Shown here: piece by piece, positions 31,007-42,119 of the stretch
Layout of the letters: each line of letters starts with the position of its first letter
How positions within the stretch are numbered: the stretch's first letter is position 1
Source of the DNA: Prillingera fragicola
Lineage: Eukaryota > Basidiomycota > Tremellomycetes > Trichosporonales > Trichosporonaceae
NCBI GenBank assembly: GCA_002335605.1
Contig: BEDY01000002.1
Location: 248,001 to 312,000, forward strand
Direction: 5' to 3'
Length of the DNA stretch: 64,000 nucleotides
The notes under the pieces: generated by a model
The model's database searches: none
What the model was told of the DNA's origin: nothing
The model's input: the letters and a program-made list of their open reading frames with translations, nothing else
Program-made: the position numbers and the translations under genes

Positions 31007-33069
31007 CTAGAAGACAAAGTCCTCGACGACCCACTTGCCCACCGCCTCCTTGACATCGCGCTTGCCGCCCTCATGTTCCCGGCTGCCACGCAGAGTGACA
31101 TCGAGAGGTGCACTGACACGCTTGTAGTCGGCTTGTGCAGCGAGTGCTGGAGCAAGAGCCTCCTGAAGGCGCTCCATAAGGCTCTCGGCGGTAGGCATGC
31201 TGATGAGCGAAGGAAGGTGTGCGTCCAGGAGGAGGGACGAGTGTGTTACGACAGCCGAGAGGGGAGGGATGTCAAGGCGAGCGGGCTTCTCGGGCCACGA
31301 GGCGAGACCGTCACCACGAGCAGCGTGAGACTCTGCCCATGTGACCAGCTGAGCTAGAACGCGCTCAGCGTCAGGTCCGGAGACCTGGCGCTTGAGCTCG
31401 GCACGGTAGGTAGGGTCAGGGGTAGGACCACTGAGGATGTCCTCAAGGATGTAGTGAAGCTTGAGAGTCGACTCTGGCGCCAGCGAGAGAGCAAGGAGTG
31501 AGACGGCAATGCGCGAAGGAAGGGAGGGGTTGGTGCGGACGAAGCGAGACAGAGCCTTCCAGTCGGAGCAAGGCACAAGAGCAGCCAGGGCAACGCCTCC
31601 CGGCCACATGTCGTCCGCGACGGCGCGGCGCTCGACGAGGGTCTGGACAATCTTGGACGCGTACGGGCCAGTCCTGGTAGGCTTCTCGGCCTTGGACAGG
31701 GCAGCGTTAAAGACAATGTCGACGACGCGGCGGACAATGTGCTCCGGCAAAGGAGCGCGGCGTCCAGCAGGAGCGTTCTTGTCCTCCTGCTCGACCCAGG
31801 TGGCAAACGCTTGCTCGGCTCGATCAATCTCGCCAATCTTGAGGGCGGCAGTGACTGCGTTGAGCATGTGCTCAGCGTTGGAGGGGGTAGTGGGTGTAGG
31901 GTTGATGTTGGCAAAGACCTCAGCGGTGCGTGCGGCGGAGCCGACGAGGAGCGCGAGACCAACACCGCCAGTGGGAAGAGTAACGTCGGCTACGTGAACG
32001 ACGCTGCGACCCGAGGCGTCCGCACCAGGGTGGGAGAGGACAGTGCCAATCACAATGTGAGTCTCGCTAGGGCGGGCAAGCACGGCCAAGTGAGTCACCT
32101 GGGTGTTCTCAGCGGACGAGATGGCAACGTTGGCAAGAGCTGCAGGGAGGGTTGCGCTGGGTGCGACAATGGCGACGCTGGCAGTCGGGTGAGGAGTGAC
32201 AATGGCGGCGAGGGTGCGGGTCTCGGAGGGAAGGGAGACGATCGTGGCCGGGGTGGAGGGATGGGCGAGGGCAACGCCAGCCTGGGTACTGTTGGCCGAC
32301 TCCAGAATATCTTGAATGCGCCTGCTGTGCACACGGTTGGCAGTGTCGATAAACGAGATGACACCCTCGGCGCTCACGTCGGCGGCGAGGATCGCCTCCT
32401 TGGTAAGCTTGCCCTCCAAGCCGAGGTCGACAGTCTTTGCCTCCTCGTCAAGTGTGTAGATGCTGACGTTTGCCTTGTCGTCGATGACAACGACACGCGA
32501 CCCCGCAATCCCTGCTGCAACCACGCGGGCACCCTTGCGACGCTTGGCACCCGACACCTTGCTGACCTCGAGCTCAGCAGACAAAAGCGCCAAGCTTCCG
32601 TCGGCGTGCGCCACGAGCAACGGCCATCCGCCGTCCACAGCGTGCACCGACTGAACGGCCGACTCGAGCGCCACAGTCTTCTTGTCTCCCTCCTCTCCAC
32701 GCCAGATCCAGAGTGCGCGACCCTCGCCCTTGCCGCCCTTGGCCTCACCGCCCTGCACGCCAATAGCAGTCACGCGCGCATCCTCGTCCTGCGTGATAAA
32801 GCTCAGAGGAGCAGAAGCGAAGACGGTTGAGGGAGCAACAGTGAATGAGGTAGTCGGCTTGAGCGTCCTGATCTGTTCCTCTGTCAGCATCTACGCTCAT
32901 GCGCTTCACCTACATCGTAGGTCCAGATGCCATCGCCATGAACTGCAGCAACAGCGAGTCGTGACTTGCTGCCGTGAACGGGAGCGAGTGAGACGTGGGG
33001 AATCCTAGAAGACGACGCGTGGGCGTAGTTGAACGTCGCGAGAGACGTTGGTGGAGCCACAGAAGCCAT
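31007..33069 (-). CDS. Probable NOL11/Utp8-like WD40 nucleolar protein
   Basis: Exons are 33069-32914 and 32872-31007, giving 673 aa. The 41-nt intron uses donor GTAGGT, branch CTGAC and acceptor GAACAG, joining as GIWTYD-IRTLKPTTSF. An alternative 29-nt splice is in frame but too short. The N-terminal half has weak beta-propeller blades (AVAAVHGDGIWTYD, ALWIWRG, PLLVAHADGSLALLSAEL, SRVVVIDDKANVSIYTL). The C-terminal half is all helical, including RRAPLPEHIVRRVVDIVFNA and HYILEDILSG. This plan fits NOL11/Utp8, which belongs to the t-UTP group of the small-subunit processome, but other propeller-helix proteins (nucleoporins, coat proteins) share it. It is head to head with a complex I gene and 214 bp upstream of OST3, on the same strand. 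Confidence 0.75.
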
Positions 33070-33177
33070 GATGGGCCGAAGATGACGGTCGTTGTTGATG
33101 GTGGATGAGCTGCTATTGCTTCATGAAATTCAGATGATCCAGAAATCTGAGGCTTACGTAAACTTGGTCATAAAGAG

Positions 33178-33183
33178 CACGTG
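33178..33183. promoter_or_regulatory. CACGTG box in the NOL11-like/complex I divergent promoter
   Basis: A single CACGTG lies near the middle of the 261-bp divergent promoter (33070-33330). It is the second divergent housekeeping promoter in the window with this box. Confidence 0.5.
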
Positions 33184-33330
33184 GCAGAGTGCCACACTGG
33201 TGCCTTATTGGTGTCGCCGTTGAAATCGCCGAGTGGTTGTGGATTGCCAGGCCGGGCATTGGGTGAAGCGACGAGTGGTACATGAGTAGCATCGACGACG
33301 ACTAGAACGACGACGACGACCGCCACAATC

Positions 33331-34330
33331 ATGTCCCTCCGCCCAGCCGCTCGCCCTCTCCGTGCGGCGCTCGCCAGGCCCACGGTCCGTACTCTCTCCT
33401 CGACTGCGCCCCGCCGTGGCGGACACGACAACCACTCTGCGGGTTCGAGCGAGCACAACACCAACGAGTGTGCGTATCGACCTCGAGCTCCTTAGCTGCG
33501 GCTTATGGGGCCGATGTGCGGAAGGAGGCGTGTGACTGGGGAGCTGGCATGTGTAGAGGGCTCTGCTGCGTGCGCGCTTGAGCCTGCGCGACGAGTGCGC
33601 GCGATTCCGAGAGCAAGTGGAGGATCGCGGATCTGCACATCGTGCCCTCGGGTGCCATCACAGCTTCCTGCACGCGCCGTCCGGTCTTGCACGCTGACTG
33701 CAATGCTTTGTACTGACTTCCCAGCTTTCCTTAACCCTACGTGGCGCAACACCATCATCGCCTTCGCCGCCGGATACCTCATCTATTCATTTGCTCCTTC
33801 CCCCGTCAAGGGTTCGGCCTCGCCCTCTGTCTCGAACGACAACGTTGTCGCCGAGTCCAAGGACCAGAGCGTTCCTTTCATCACTCGCTGGCTCGCTGGT
33901 CAGATGGCCGGCGACGGCGAGTTGTGGAAGAAGCGCAGCGACAAGCACCTCGAGCTTGCGTCCGAGGTTGCCGACACCAGGCTGCTCTTCCAGGAGGCTG
34001 AGAGGCCTAAGATCTTGAGGATGAAGTACCCTTCGTGAGTACGAGCGCAGGCGTGGGATCTGGAATGGGGGAGGGGACAGGCAGAGGCAGCGAACAGGCA
34101 GCCTGGCGGTCGAGCCCGATAGGCATGCGAGGCCCGCAGATATGCGGCAAGCAGGTTTGCAGTGCCACTGCTGCCTTCCTTCTGCATTATCAGTCTTTTC
34201 TGCTTCCACACTGCATGGGCCAGTCGCTAACCCCATCAGGTCGTTCGAGCAGGCTTCGCCCAACTGCATCGGTGTGGGTACGCAGGCCAACCTTAGCGAC
34301 CTCGTCGTTAAGACCTCGGAGGACGTCTAG
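33331..34330 (+). CDS. Mitochondrial complex I accessory subunit (fungal 17.8-kDa/NUXM type)
   Basis: Exons are 33331-33469, 33725-34034 and 34240-34330, giving 179 aa. The introns are 255 and 205 nt, much longer than most here. The N-terminus (MSLRPAARPLRAALARPTVR) is an Arg-rich mitochondrial presequence, followed by a His-rich GGHDNHS stretch. One membrane span, NTIIAFAAGYLIYSFAP, lies near 54-70. A conserved-looking matrix or intermembrane part contains FITRWLAG and ILRMKYPSSFEQASPNCIGVG. This order (presequence, short His-rich linker, one span, 'FITR' helix, 'P-x-P-n' tail) is that of the fungal 17.8-kDa subunit of NADH:ubiquinone oxidoreductase. The mitochondrial location is strong; the precise subunit name is moderate. 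Confidence 0.8.
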
Positions 34331-34921
34331 AGATAAGAGCAATATGCACAAGTGGATTTGCTACGCCAGGGAAGGAGGGGAGGATCGGCTAGTGGATGAC
34401 TGGAGGTGAAGAACGAGGAAGGACAGTGATTGTGGCGGGCGGGTGCGATGGGAGCCGGAGACACCGGTAGTGACAGCCAACGACGCTCTGCGGCTGCGAG
34501 TGTCACTGCCAAGGCACCTCTGCGTAGTCGGGTGGCTTGACATGGCCCAAACAGCAGGGAGTGAAGAGAAGTGTGCAAGTCCGGTCCGACAGAGATTAAA
34601 CCGGAGAATCAACGGAATGTGCCAATGACAGAGATCGTCGAGATTGCCACCAGATTGGCTTATCACAACCCCTGTCCTATTGGGGCTGCACCCTACAAAG
34701 CTTGCAGCCGACTTTTCTTCTGCCTTGATAATCTCGGTTGCGCGCTCGTATGTAAACAGAAGCTCTGTGTCGTCTCTGTTGCTTGTAAATTGCACTCATC
34801 GCTACAGGAGGACCAAGGCCACACTAACCGCCGGCAAGAGATCGCCCTCTGCCGATCATTATTCTCCGCCTGGTCCACACTTCCCGACGTCACTAACGAC
34901 CAAAACAACTCCAACACCGAC
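34331..34921. other. Tandem spacer
   Basis: This 591 bp holds the 3' UTR of the complex I gene and the promoter of the MFS gene. No gene, repeat or RNA was seen. Confidence 0.5.
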
Positions 34922-37503
34922 ATGCTTCCAGAAGTCGTCCCGCCTAAGCGGCGAGTAGCCCAGATCATTGCCTCGGTCGTGTTCTGGTAGGTCTTCCCTC
35001 TCCGCGCCTGTTGCCCAAGCCAGGTGGAGGCTTCGGGGCTCATACTCCTCTTCCATTCAAAAGATCAACGACCACTGACTGAATGTAGCTTCCTCTTGGT
35101 AGGACTCGTCTTTGGATATGCGGCACTCAAGCCGGTCCTTCTTACGGAGGGAGTGTACGCCCACCTGTGCAAAGATGGCGTGGGAGGGTGCGCCGAGCAG
35201 GATACGCGGTTGAACCTGTTATTTGTGGTTGCGACAAGTGCTACGAATGTGAGTGTCGACCGACACCTCTGAGGCTGCGGTAACACTGGGGGCAGGGGTA
35301 GATTGAGCCAGAGATAAATGCTGACTCGAGTTCAGGTGTCAGCGCTGCCGCTGGGCTGGTTCCTCGACTCTGTTGGTCCTCGACGCGCGACCATTGCTGG
35401 CGCAGTGGTGTTTGCCATCGGATCGCTCGTATTTGCGCAGGGCCACGTTGGAGCGCGTGAGTCATACGATGCAGAGCTTGGGAGAGGCAATGCTGACGGC
35501 CAGACCTCGACACCTACCTACTGTTCGTTGACTGTGGCGGCTGAGCTGACTTGCAGTGGATACTTTCTCATGGCCCTCGGCGCGCCATCGATCTTCCTCT
35601 CCCAGTTCCACTGTATGTTGGCTAATCCCGGATACTTCCAAGCTCCTATCTACCCTACTGACACCTTGCTTAGTGTCAAACACATTCCCTGCTCGCGCTG
35701 GTCTTATCCTCGGAGCCGTCACTGGCGCCTTTGATGCCTCGTCTATGCCGCTCGTCTTCTTCAAGCAGGCGTACTACGCTCTCGGTGGTCCCAGTGTGTG
35801 AGTCTAGAATTGATTAAACGGCTGCACGTGCGCTCTTGGGTTCGCGGACTTCCTAGGAGTCCAGCACTTCCGTGCCGTACACAGCCTATCCACACTGTTC
35901 GTCCCAACAGTCGCGCTGACACTTGCGGGTTAGGCACACCTTCTTCACATGCTACGCCATCATTCCTGTCCTGTGAGCCCACTATCCGGTCTATGACCTT
36001 TGCATCGCTAACCTGACAAAAGTCTAATTGTGCAGCAGCTGTGGTTTGGGCCGGCCGAGATCTACGAACGCGTGAGCGAGGCTACTGCCATTGCGCGAGC
36101 GGAGGAGTCGGCGGTCGACTCGGCAATTGCTGGCGAGAGCAGCTTTGCTGCCCCGCACACTGCCCCCGGTTCCTCCACTGGGGGTCGTGCCGCCAACGCG
36201 TCCACCATTTCCTGGGCACCGGGCTATGCCGACCAAACTCAGCCGAGCGAGACGACGCCACTGGTCTGGGGCCAGCGCGAGTCGCTTGGTCGACGCGTGT
36301 CCCGCAAGATGAGTATCTCGCGACGCACTAGCCGAAGGATGAGCTCGGCCTTTTCGCGTGTTGCCTACGACATACCCGACGATGCTGGTGATGACGACGA
36401 CGCAACTCGCAAGGCCCTCACCCACGGTGTGGCGGATCCTGTCGTCGGTGCAATGTTTGGCAAGAGTCTCTCGGAGCAGATTGGGAGCTCGTGGTTCTGG
36501 TGAGTCGCGCAGGCACAAACAAACATGACCAGGATATCCAATATACCAAAGCAGAAGCTGATATGCGCAGGTGCATGGAATTCATGATCTGCGTGCACAT
36601 GTAAGTCTCGTTTCGGGTCTGGGAGTCGGCAGATGAAACGGAGGATGAGAGGTCAGCTGTTATCATCTCTGGCGTTTGATTTGTTTCAGTATGTGCGATA
36701 TCTGACACTCTAGGACGCGTATCAACTGGTACCTGGCGACTGTTAACACGCAGCTCGTGTACTACACGCACAACCCAGAGCTCGCAGAGCGCCTCACTGA
36801 TGGTGCGTAACTGGCTACCATGAGCTCAAACAGCTAGGAACAAACTGACACACTGCAGCTTTCACATTCCTGCTCCCCCTTGCTGGAATCGTGAGTGTGC
36901 CATTTGTGGGCTGGCTGCTCGATTCGAGGCCAACGCGGGATGTTGCCCTCGTCATGATGGCCATGGGCGTGGCGTTTGGCACGCTCCAGCTTGCGTCGAC
37001 TACTGTACCGCAGCTCATTGGAACTGCAGTGCTGGTGTGCTTCCGCCCGCTGTACTACACTTCAGTTTCGTGAGTCCTTCCGAGGGAGGGAGATCGCGCA
37101 AAAGAGGGCAGATCCGATGGAGAACACGTCTATTGCAGCGCTCGTCACGCCCAGCCCGACCTTCCTTCGGCGGCGCTCGAGCTCCATCGGATCTCTGCGC
37201 CGCACGATACCCCAAGCCCTCTTCCCTTACCGAAACCCGCACGATGGCATGAGCTGACGCCCCAGTGACTATGCGGCAAAGGTAATGGGCATGGACAACT
37301 TTGGCGTCGTCTACGGCCTGGGCATGACCTTGTCCGGCCTGCTGGGTCTGGGACTGACGCCACTCGACGTGGCCGTCAAGGGCACGCTTGGGGGCAACTA
37401 CACGCTCGTGAATGTTGTGCTCCTTGGACTCGGTGTTGTGAGCTCGGCGGTGCTTGCTGCGCGCTGTGCAAGGGCGCCAAAGGCAGGGGTCGCGCTGGAG
37501 TAG
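34922..37503 (+). CDS. FMP42/SLC43-type major facilitator transporter, 12 exons
   Basis: Exons are 34922-34986, 35089-35248, 35336-35456, 35504-35522, 35557-35612, 35674-35797, 35934-35972, 36023-36499, 36571-36600, 36714-36802, 36859-37069 and 37266-37503, giving 542 aa. All joins keep frame. The membrane pattern fits 12 helices: CFLLVGLVFGYAALKPVL at the start, the MFS loop PLGWFLDSVGPRRATIAGA, GYFLMALGAPSIFLSQFHLS with NTFPARAGLI, a long central Ser/Arg-rich loop (about 210-345), then FVGWLLDSRPTRDVALVMM. The motif HLSNTFP and overall layout match Fmp42-like proteins, vacuolar or mitochondrial-associated in yeast and distantly related to SLC43 amino-acid carriers. The substrate is unknown. 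Exon 4 is 19 nt and the following intron 34 nt. Confidence 0.9.
35504..35522 (+). other. 19-nt microexon followed by a 34-nt intron
   Basis: Without this exon the flanking exons are out of phase (phase 1 into phase 2). With it the protein reads GHVGA-HLDTYLL-GYFLMALG, which restores the conserved Tyr-x-x-Gly of the transmembrane helix. The upstream intron ends CGGCCAG after CTGAC. The downstream 34-nt intron runs GTTCGT to TTGCAG with a CTGAC branch. Confidence 0.75.
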
Positions 37504-39873
37504 GAATCGAAAACCTAGAGATCGAGACCGGGGTATGCAAACGAGTGTTCACCGTTAGTCTGCAGCGCCACTTGCTGCGCAGTGAGCACATGGGCGCTCA
37601 TTTGCTCAAGGGTAGGGAGCTCAGATGTGGGTTAGTGCAGGGGAAGAGGTATCGCTTCGTATGACTGTATGAGCGATCAGAGCAGTCAATGCCATCGAGC
37701 GGCAGCCTTCCTCCTAGCTTGGCGAAGCGCCCAACTCTATCATCCCCACCTGCAACAAGAGTCGTCCAGGCCTTGACCAATGCACACCCAAACCCCGGCC
37801 TGCAACCCCACACCCCCGGCGGGTTGCTACGTGACTGTGCTGGGGCCTCGGGATCATCACGGTATGCCGTACTCACCGTGACTACCTGGCCGGCTGTGCC
37901 CGTTCCCCGCTGCTGTGCGTGCGAACGTGAAATGCTGCATAAAGGAAGCAGAACAAGCTCTGACTGTCGGGGAGAGCATGCTGGAAGCATGAGCCCGCTT
38001 GGAGGGGTAGATATGCGACGCGAAGGAACATGGATTTGCTCCTGCTCCAGTGCACCTGTGCACAAGGGGTGAGCTCGAAGACACAATCATAAACAGCTAC
38101 GCCAAGTAAAGCACAGGAAGCCACAGGCCACAGCGCTACAGTAGAGGGGCATGGTCACCATCAGGTGGCCACTGCACCGAGCGCACCGTTCTGGCCACGG
38201 CGATGCGCGGCGACCGGTATTCGGCGGTGCAGAGCTGCAGAGATCGCTTGCTTGCACAAGCGCAAGCGGCGATTACGTGGTGCACTGCGCACTGAGCTTG
38301 CCTTCTGAAGCACAATACGAGCTCCGCGTGCACTTTGTAGAAACTGGGGTTGTGACGTTTAGCGACCTCGGAGCATTGCATCATTGCCTCTGCGTCGCGA
38401 TGGTCAACCCCCTGTGCGCCATAGTGTGGGAACGTTCCGATCTGAAGCCGCCAATGCGTGCGCCCGTCCATTCAGTCGCGTAGACGCGCCCACCTAGCAG
38501 TAGAGTTTGTGTCACTCGACGTGGGGATGGCACACGGATCCCGATCTCCGGATCTGGCACGCTGGTCGCCCCGACTGGCCCGATACGCTGAAACCAACCA
38601 AATGCACAAGGATCCGTGCGCTATTCATGGCAGGATGGGCACAGCGGTGCAAAAAGTGGAGGTGTTACTGCGACAAATGACGTATTTACCCTTCAGCCAC
38701 GGCTGATGGGAAATGAGTCGTCTTAGCCAAACCAAGCATGCGCAGCTGGCCAGCTGCTGGCGTGCTTGACAACATGGCACAAGGGTGACAACACTCTCAC
38801 CCCAGATTCACTTGCTAGCACGCAACGCAGTCTATTGCTGCTAAACAGTGTATGAAGGCCGGTCCGCGGGGGGCGTGGCTGGCAGCGTATGGGGCGGTGA
38901 GCTTTGTCTGTTGAGACCATGGTGGGTTCAGATGTCCTTTCGCACCCACGATCTAATCGCCCGATCTCAGGAGGTGTGTAGGGCGTAGTTTAGCGGTACA
39001 GGCGCAATCTCCCCACGCCCCGCTCTGCATGCCTTTGGAATCCCTGCAGCTAGAGCTTCCAGTGGAGCACGCTGTGTCACTGCTTGTTATGCGAAATGTG
39101 CGTGACTTTGCTGTACTGCTAGGATCAGTGCGCTGTTTGAACGCGTCGCTCGACGCGAGGAGATGCAGCAGGGGAGGATCCCGTAGTGTTTGCCGGCGGC
39201 ATGCGCGCAGTGGGTGGGAAACGTGTGTTGCGGTGCATAGGGCGTTGGAAACGGTTGCGAAGACTACCTTTGTGCACATGCCACAGTGTCCGGGGCTGGA
39301 ATGAGCCCATGTGAGAAACCCTGACGTTTCGGGCCGACGCTACTACTCATTGCTCGTGTCTCAGTCTAGACCTCTTTTTTCTTCTTCTTGCTATACCGTG
39401 GCTGTTGCGAACCGGGCAAACCCACTTTCAATTGTGTCGCCCATGATCCCACGGCGCCACCATGCATCACGCCAGAGCCCGCGTCTTCACTCCAGTGCAG
39501 CTCATTCCTCGGCCGGTCGGCGCAATCCCCCCCGCTCGCGCCGCTCGGACTCTTTCCTTGACCCCTTTTAGACCTCGTAGGCTAGTGCCCCGTCGCGTAG
39601 ACGCCTGCTGCGCAGCTTGCCAGAACTCGCTCGTAGAGCGCGTCTGATGGGCGCCCCCTCCTTTCCCCAGGCAGCAACCCCCGCGCAGCACCCAGCGGGG
39701 CGCAACACTGACACTGCCACACATCAACCTGGCTCTGACACTATATAGTCTCTTGGATTCTTGAGTTTTCCTTCTCATCTCTGTCAAACTCCACGTCTCT
39801 CACACGTATATCGTAACGACACCCCTTACACTCTTAATACATTCACTTTCACCCCAACAACACTACAATCACG
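37504..39873. other. 2.4-kb intergenic region
   Basis: No gene can be supported. Frames at 37598-38086 (minus), 38151-38483 (plus) and 38953-39304 conflict and have no motifs. The region marks the change from dense housekeeping genes to sparse surface-protein genes. The last 150 bp are the TATA-containing promoter of the gene at 39874. Confidence 0.5.
39742..39747 (+). promoter_or_regulatory. TATA box of the Ala-rich surface-protein gene
   Basis: TATATA lies 132 bp before the ATG at 39874, followed by a pyrimidine-rich leader. A consensus TATA box is uncommon for the housekeeping promoters here and fits a regulated, strongly expressed gene. Confidence 0.55.
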
Positions 39874-40757
39874 ATGAAGTACTCGCTCATTGCCTTCGCC
39901 GCTCTCTGTAAGTAGTGACCCCCCAACCCTCGCTTCTACGTCGTCTTGTCTTCGCCGCTGGGCAACCTCTATGGGGAAGGCCACGTATCTCGCCACTGTG
40001 GCCACTCTTTCTTGAGCACCACCGCTGGAACAGCATTCTTGAGCACCACCGCTAGTGCAGCACGGTCTTCCCTTACACCCGCCGATCCCTCTTTCGCACC
40101 TACCTACCCCCCTTTCGCACCTACCTTTCCCACCACGGATGCTAACCCCACAGTCGCCGCTGTCGCCCACGCCCAGTCTGAGGCCGCTCCTTCTGACGCT
40201 GCTGCCACCGGTGCCGACGCTGGTGCTGGCGGTGCCGATGCCGGTGCCGCTGGTGGCGACGCTACTGGTGCCGGCGCCGACGCTGCCGCTCCCACGGACG
40301 CTGCCGGTGGTGAGGCTGGTGCCGGCTCCGACTCTGCTGCTGGTGCCTCTGACGCCGCCGGCGGCGCTGCCGGTGCTTCGGGCGCTCCCTCGGGCGCTGC
40401 GGATGCTTCAGGTGCCCCCGGCGGTGCTGCTGCTACCCCCTCTGCTGGCGCTGCTGGTGCTTCGGGCGCTACCGGTGCCGGTGCTTCGGGCTCCAGCATC
40501 GCCGCTGTTCCCTCCGCTGGCGCCACTGGCGCCACTGGCGCTGGTTCGGTTGTGAGTGCTATCTGCCATTATCATTGGACCACTGCTGACAGTACCAGAA
40601 GCCATCCGCTTCCGCCACTGGCTCTGCTACTGGCTCTGCTAAGCCTTCTGCCTCTGCCCCCACCACCAGCGCCGGCAGCGGTGCTCTCTCCTCTGTCCCC
40701 ATGTCGGGCGCTGCCGCCGCCGCCGGCATCATCGCCGCCGTCGTCGCCGTCTACTAA
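39874..40757 (+). CDS. Secreted Ala/Gly/Ser-rich surface protein, GPI-type tail
   Basis: Exons are 39874-39907, 40154-40551 and 40599-40757, giving 196 aa. The first intron (246 nt, phase 1) splits the signal peptide MKYSLIAFAAL|FAAVAHA, with likely cleavage before QSEAAPS. The mature protein is almost entirely Ala, Gly, Ser, Asp, Thr and Pro in short degenerate units such as GADAGAGGADAG, SGAPSGAADASGAPGG and ATGSATGSAKPSASA. There is no Lys or Arg before the KPSAS part. It ends MSGAAAAAGIIAAVVAVY, a hydrophobic tail with no charge after it, as in GPI-anchored wall proteins. The function is unknown; a structural or adhesive surface role is inferred. The 47-nt second intron has branch CTGAC and acceptor ACCAG. 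Confidence 0.8.
40009..40126 (+). repeat. Two pairs of codon-period direct repeats inside the first intron
   Basis: An 18-bp unit (ttcttgagcaccaccgct) occurs at 40009 and 40036, a period of 27. A 15-bp unit (ctttcgcacctacct) occurs at 40091 and 40112, a period of 21. Both periods are multiples of three, and the stretch is open in the frame of exon 2, encoding FLSTTA and PFAPT repeats. Confidence 0.7.
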
Positions 40758-41425
40758 GCGCATTGCCCGACTGTATCGATTGTCGACATGGCAAGGACCC
40801 CCTTTTTTCGACCCCCACAGCACTTTTACCCCATCCTCACCTGGCGCGAGCCTTTTGCCATTGGAGGCGCAGTTAAGCAACAGTTGTAGATACCTCGTGA
40901 AGATGTAGACGCGCCCGGCCAGGTGCACCATTGTTTCCTAGACCAGTGAGCTGCCCAAGGACCTTCGCCACTACTGACTGCCACTGACAATAACAATAAC
41001 GTACATGCAGCATAGATTGAACGGCATCCCCTGGTGCGGGGGCGGGAACCGATAACTATCCGTCAGGGCCATCTACGGTGGGGACATAGTGTGGCGCCCA
41101 AGAAAAGCCATTTGTCCCTGCAGTCATGCCGGCCATTTCGGTGAGTTGCCCCTGGATGTCGGCGAGTGCCTGCCCACTGACCGCAAAAGCATGCAAACAA
41201 ACATCAACAATACCTCAAGTCGTACATCCCCCCTGTCGGCGCCTCTGCTCTCTTAGCTTACCAGCCATCAAGCAGCCACCCTTCAGCCAAACAGCGGAAA
41301 CATGGAACATTGAGACACTATAGCCGGCTCCACCACCTTGACTGTTAATTAAAGAACGAGGTCGAACTGAACGCGGGCCCACAACAAGGGACCACCAACA
41401 ACAACAACATCCACAAACACTTTCG
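40758..41425. other. Tandem spacer between two surface-protein genes
   Basis: This 668 bp contains a 3' UTR and the promoter of the next gene. No gene or repeat was seen. Confidence 0.5.
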
Positions 41426-42119
41426 ATGAAGCCAGCTGTACTCGCTCTTGCAATAGGTAAGGCCCCATTCGCAGCTAATTGCTGACTCCTCAGTCCTTGC
41501 GGCCACATCAGGAAGCGCGCAGGTGGTAAACCCACCAGTCAACACCCCAGCCCAGCCGACTCAATCTCAGGCCGCACCAACAACAGCAGTTGCGCCGCCT
41601 CCTAACCAAATCACTTCATCCGCTCAACCCACTCCAGCAAACCCAACTCCTGCACAGCCTACTACGCCTACTACGCCTGTCCAGCCATCCCAGCCGGCGC
41701 AGCCCTCACAGCCAGCACCCGCGGATTCCAGCCAAGCAAACAACAATCAGCCCTCGCAGCCAGCAGCAGAACCCAACCAGCAGCCATCTGCGCAGCCCGC
41801 CGCTGACCCCAACCAGCAGCAGCCGGTACAGAACCAGAACCCCCATTGGCCAGGCGACCAGAATCAGAACCAGCAACCCTCTGCGTCCTCGTCGTCTTCG
41901 GTTGTGATCATTCCCATCCCATCACTCAGCATGAAGACCTCCTCCACGCTCCGGATCACGCCGTCGACCAACACCACGGCTGCCCGGCCGACCAAGACGG
42001 TCGAGATCCCAAACCTCCACGCCAACAACCAAGGCAGGAGGCGCGCGAGCGCCGCCGCGGCGGGTGTGGGAGTGGCAGCCGTCGTCGCGGTGGTTGTGGG
42101 GATTGTGCAGTCTTTGTAA
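41426..42119 (+). CDS. Secreted Pro/Gln/Ala/Asn-rich surface protein
   Basis: Exons are 41426-41456 and 41494-42119, giving 218 aa. The 37-nt phase-1 intron splits the signal peptide MKPAVLALAI|VLAATSGSA, with cleavage expected before QVVNPPV. Residues about 22-135 are dominated by Pro, Gln, Ala, Asn and Thr (QPTQSQAAPTT, QPSQPAQPSQPAPAD, NQQPSAQPAADPNQQQP). A Ser/Thr-rich part (SASSSSSVVII, STLRITPSTNTTAARPT) follows. Near the end a basic GRRRAS precedes a hydrophobic run ending VGVAAVVAVVVGIVQSL. That suggests a membrane anchor, either GPI-type or a single span. The body differs from the Ala-rich paralogues, but gene structure and ends are the same. The function is unknown. Confidence 0.78.

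Noticed and set aside
31739..32830. 363-codon plus-strand frame opposite the NOL11-like gene
   Set aside because: It is an antisense shadow with no recognisable family. The minus-strand gene has a working splice structure.
32881..32909. Alternative 29-nt intron in the NOL11-like gene
   Set aside because: It is in frame, but 29 nt is below a plausible intron length and the branch would be only about 2 nt from the acceptor. The 41-nt splice was preferred.
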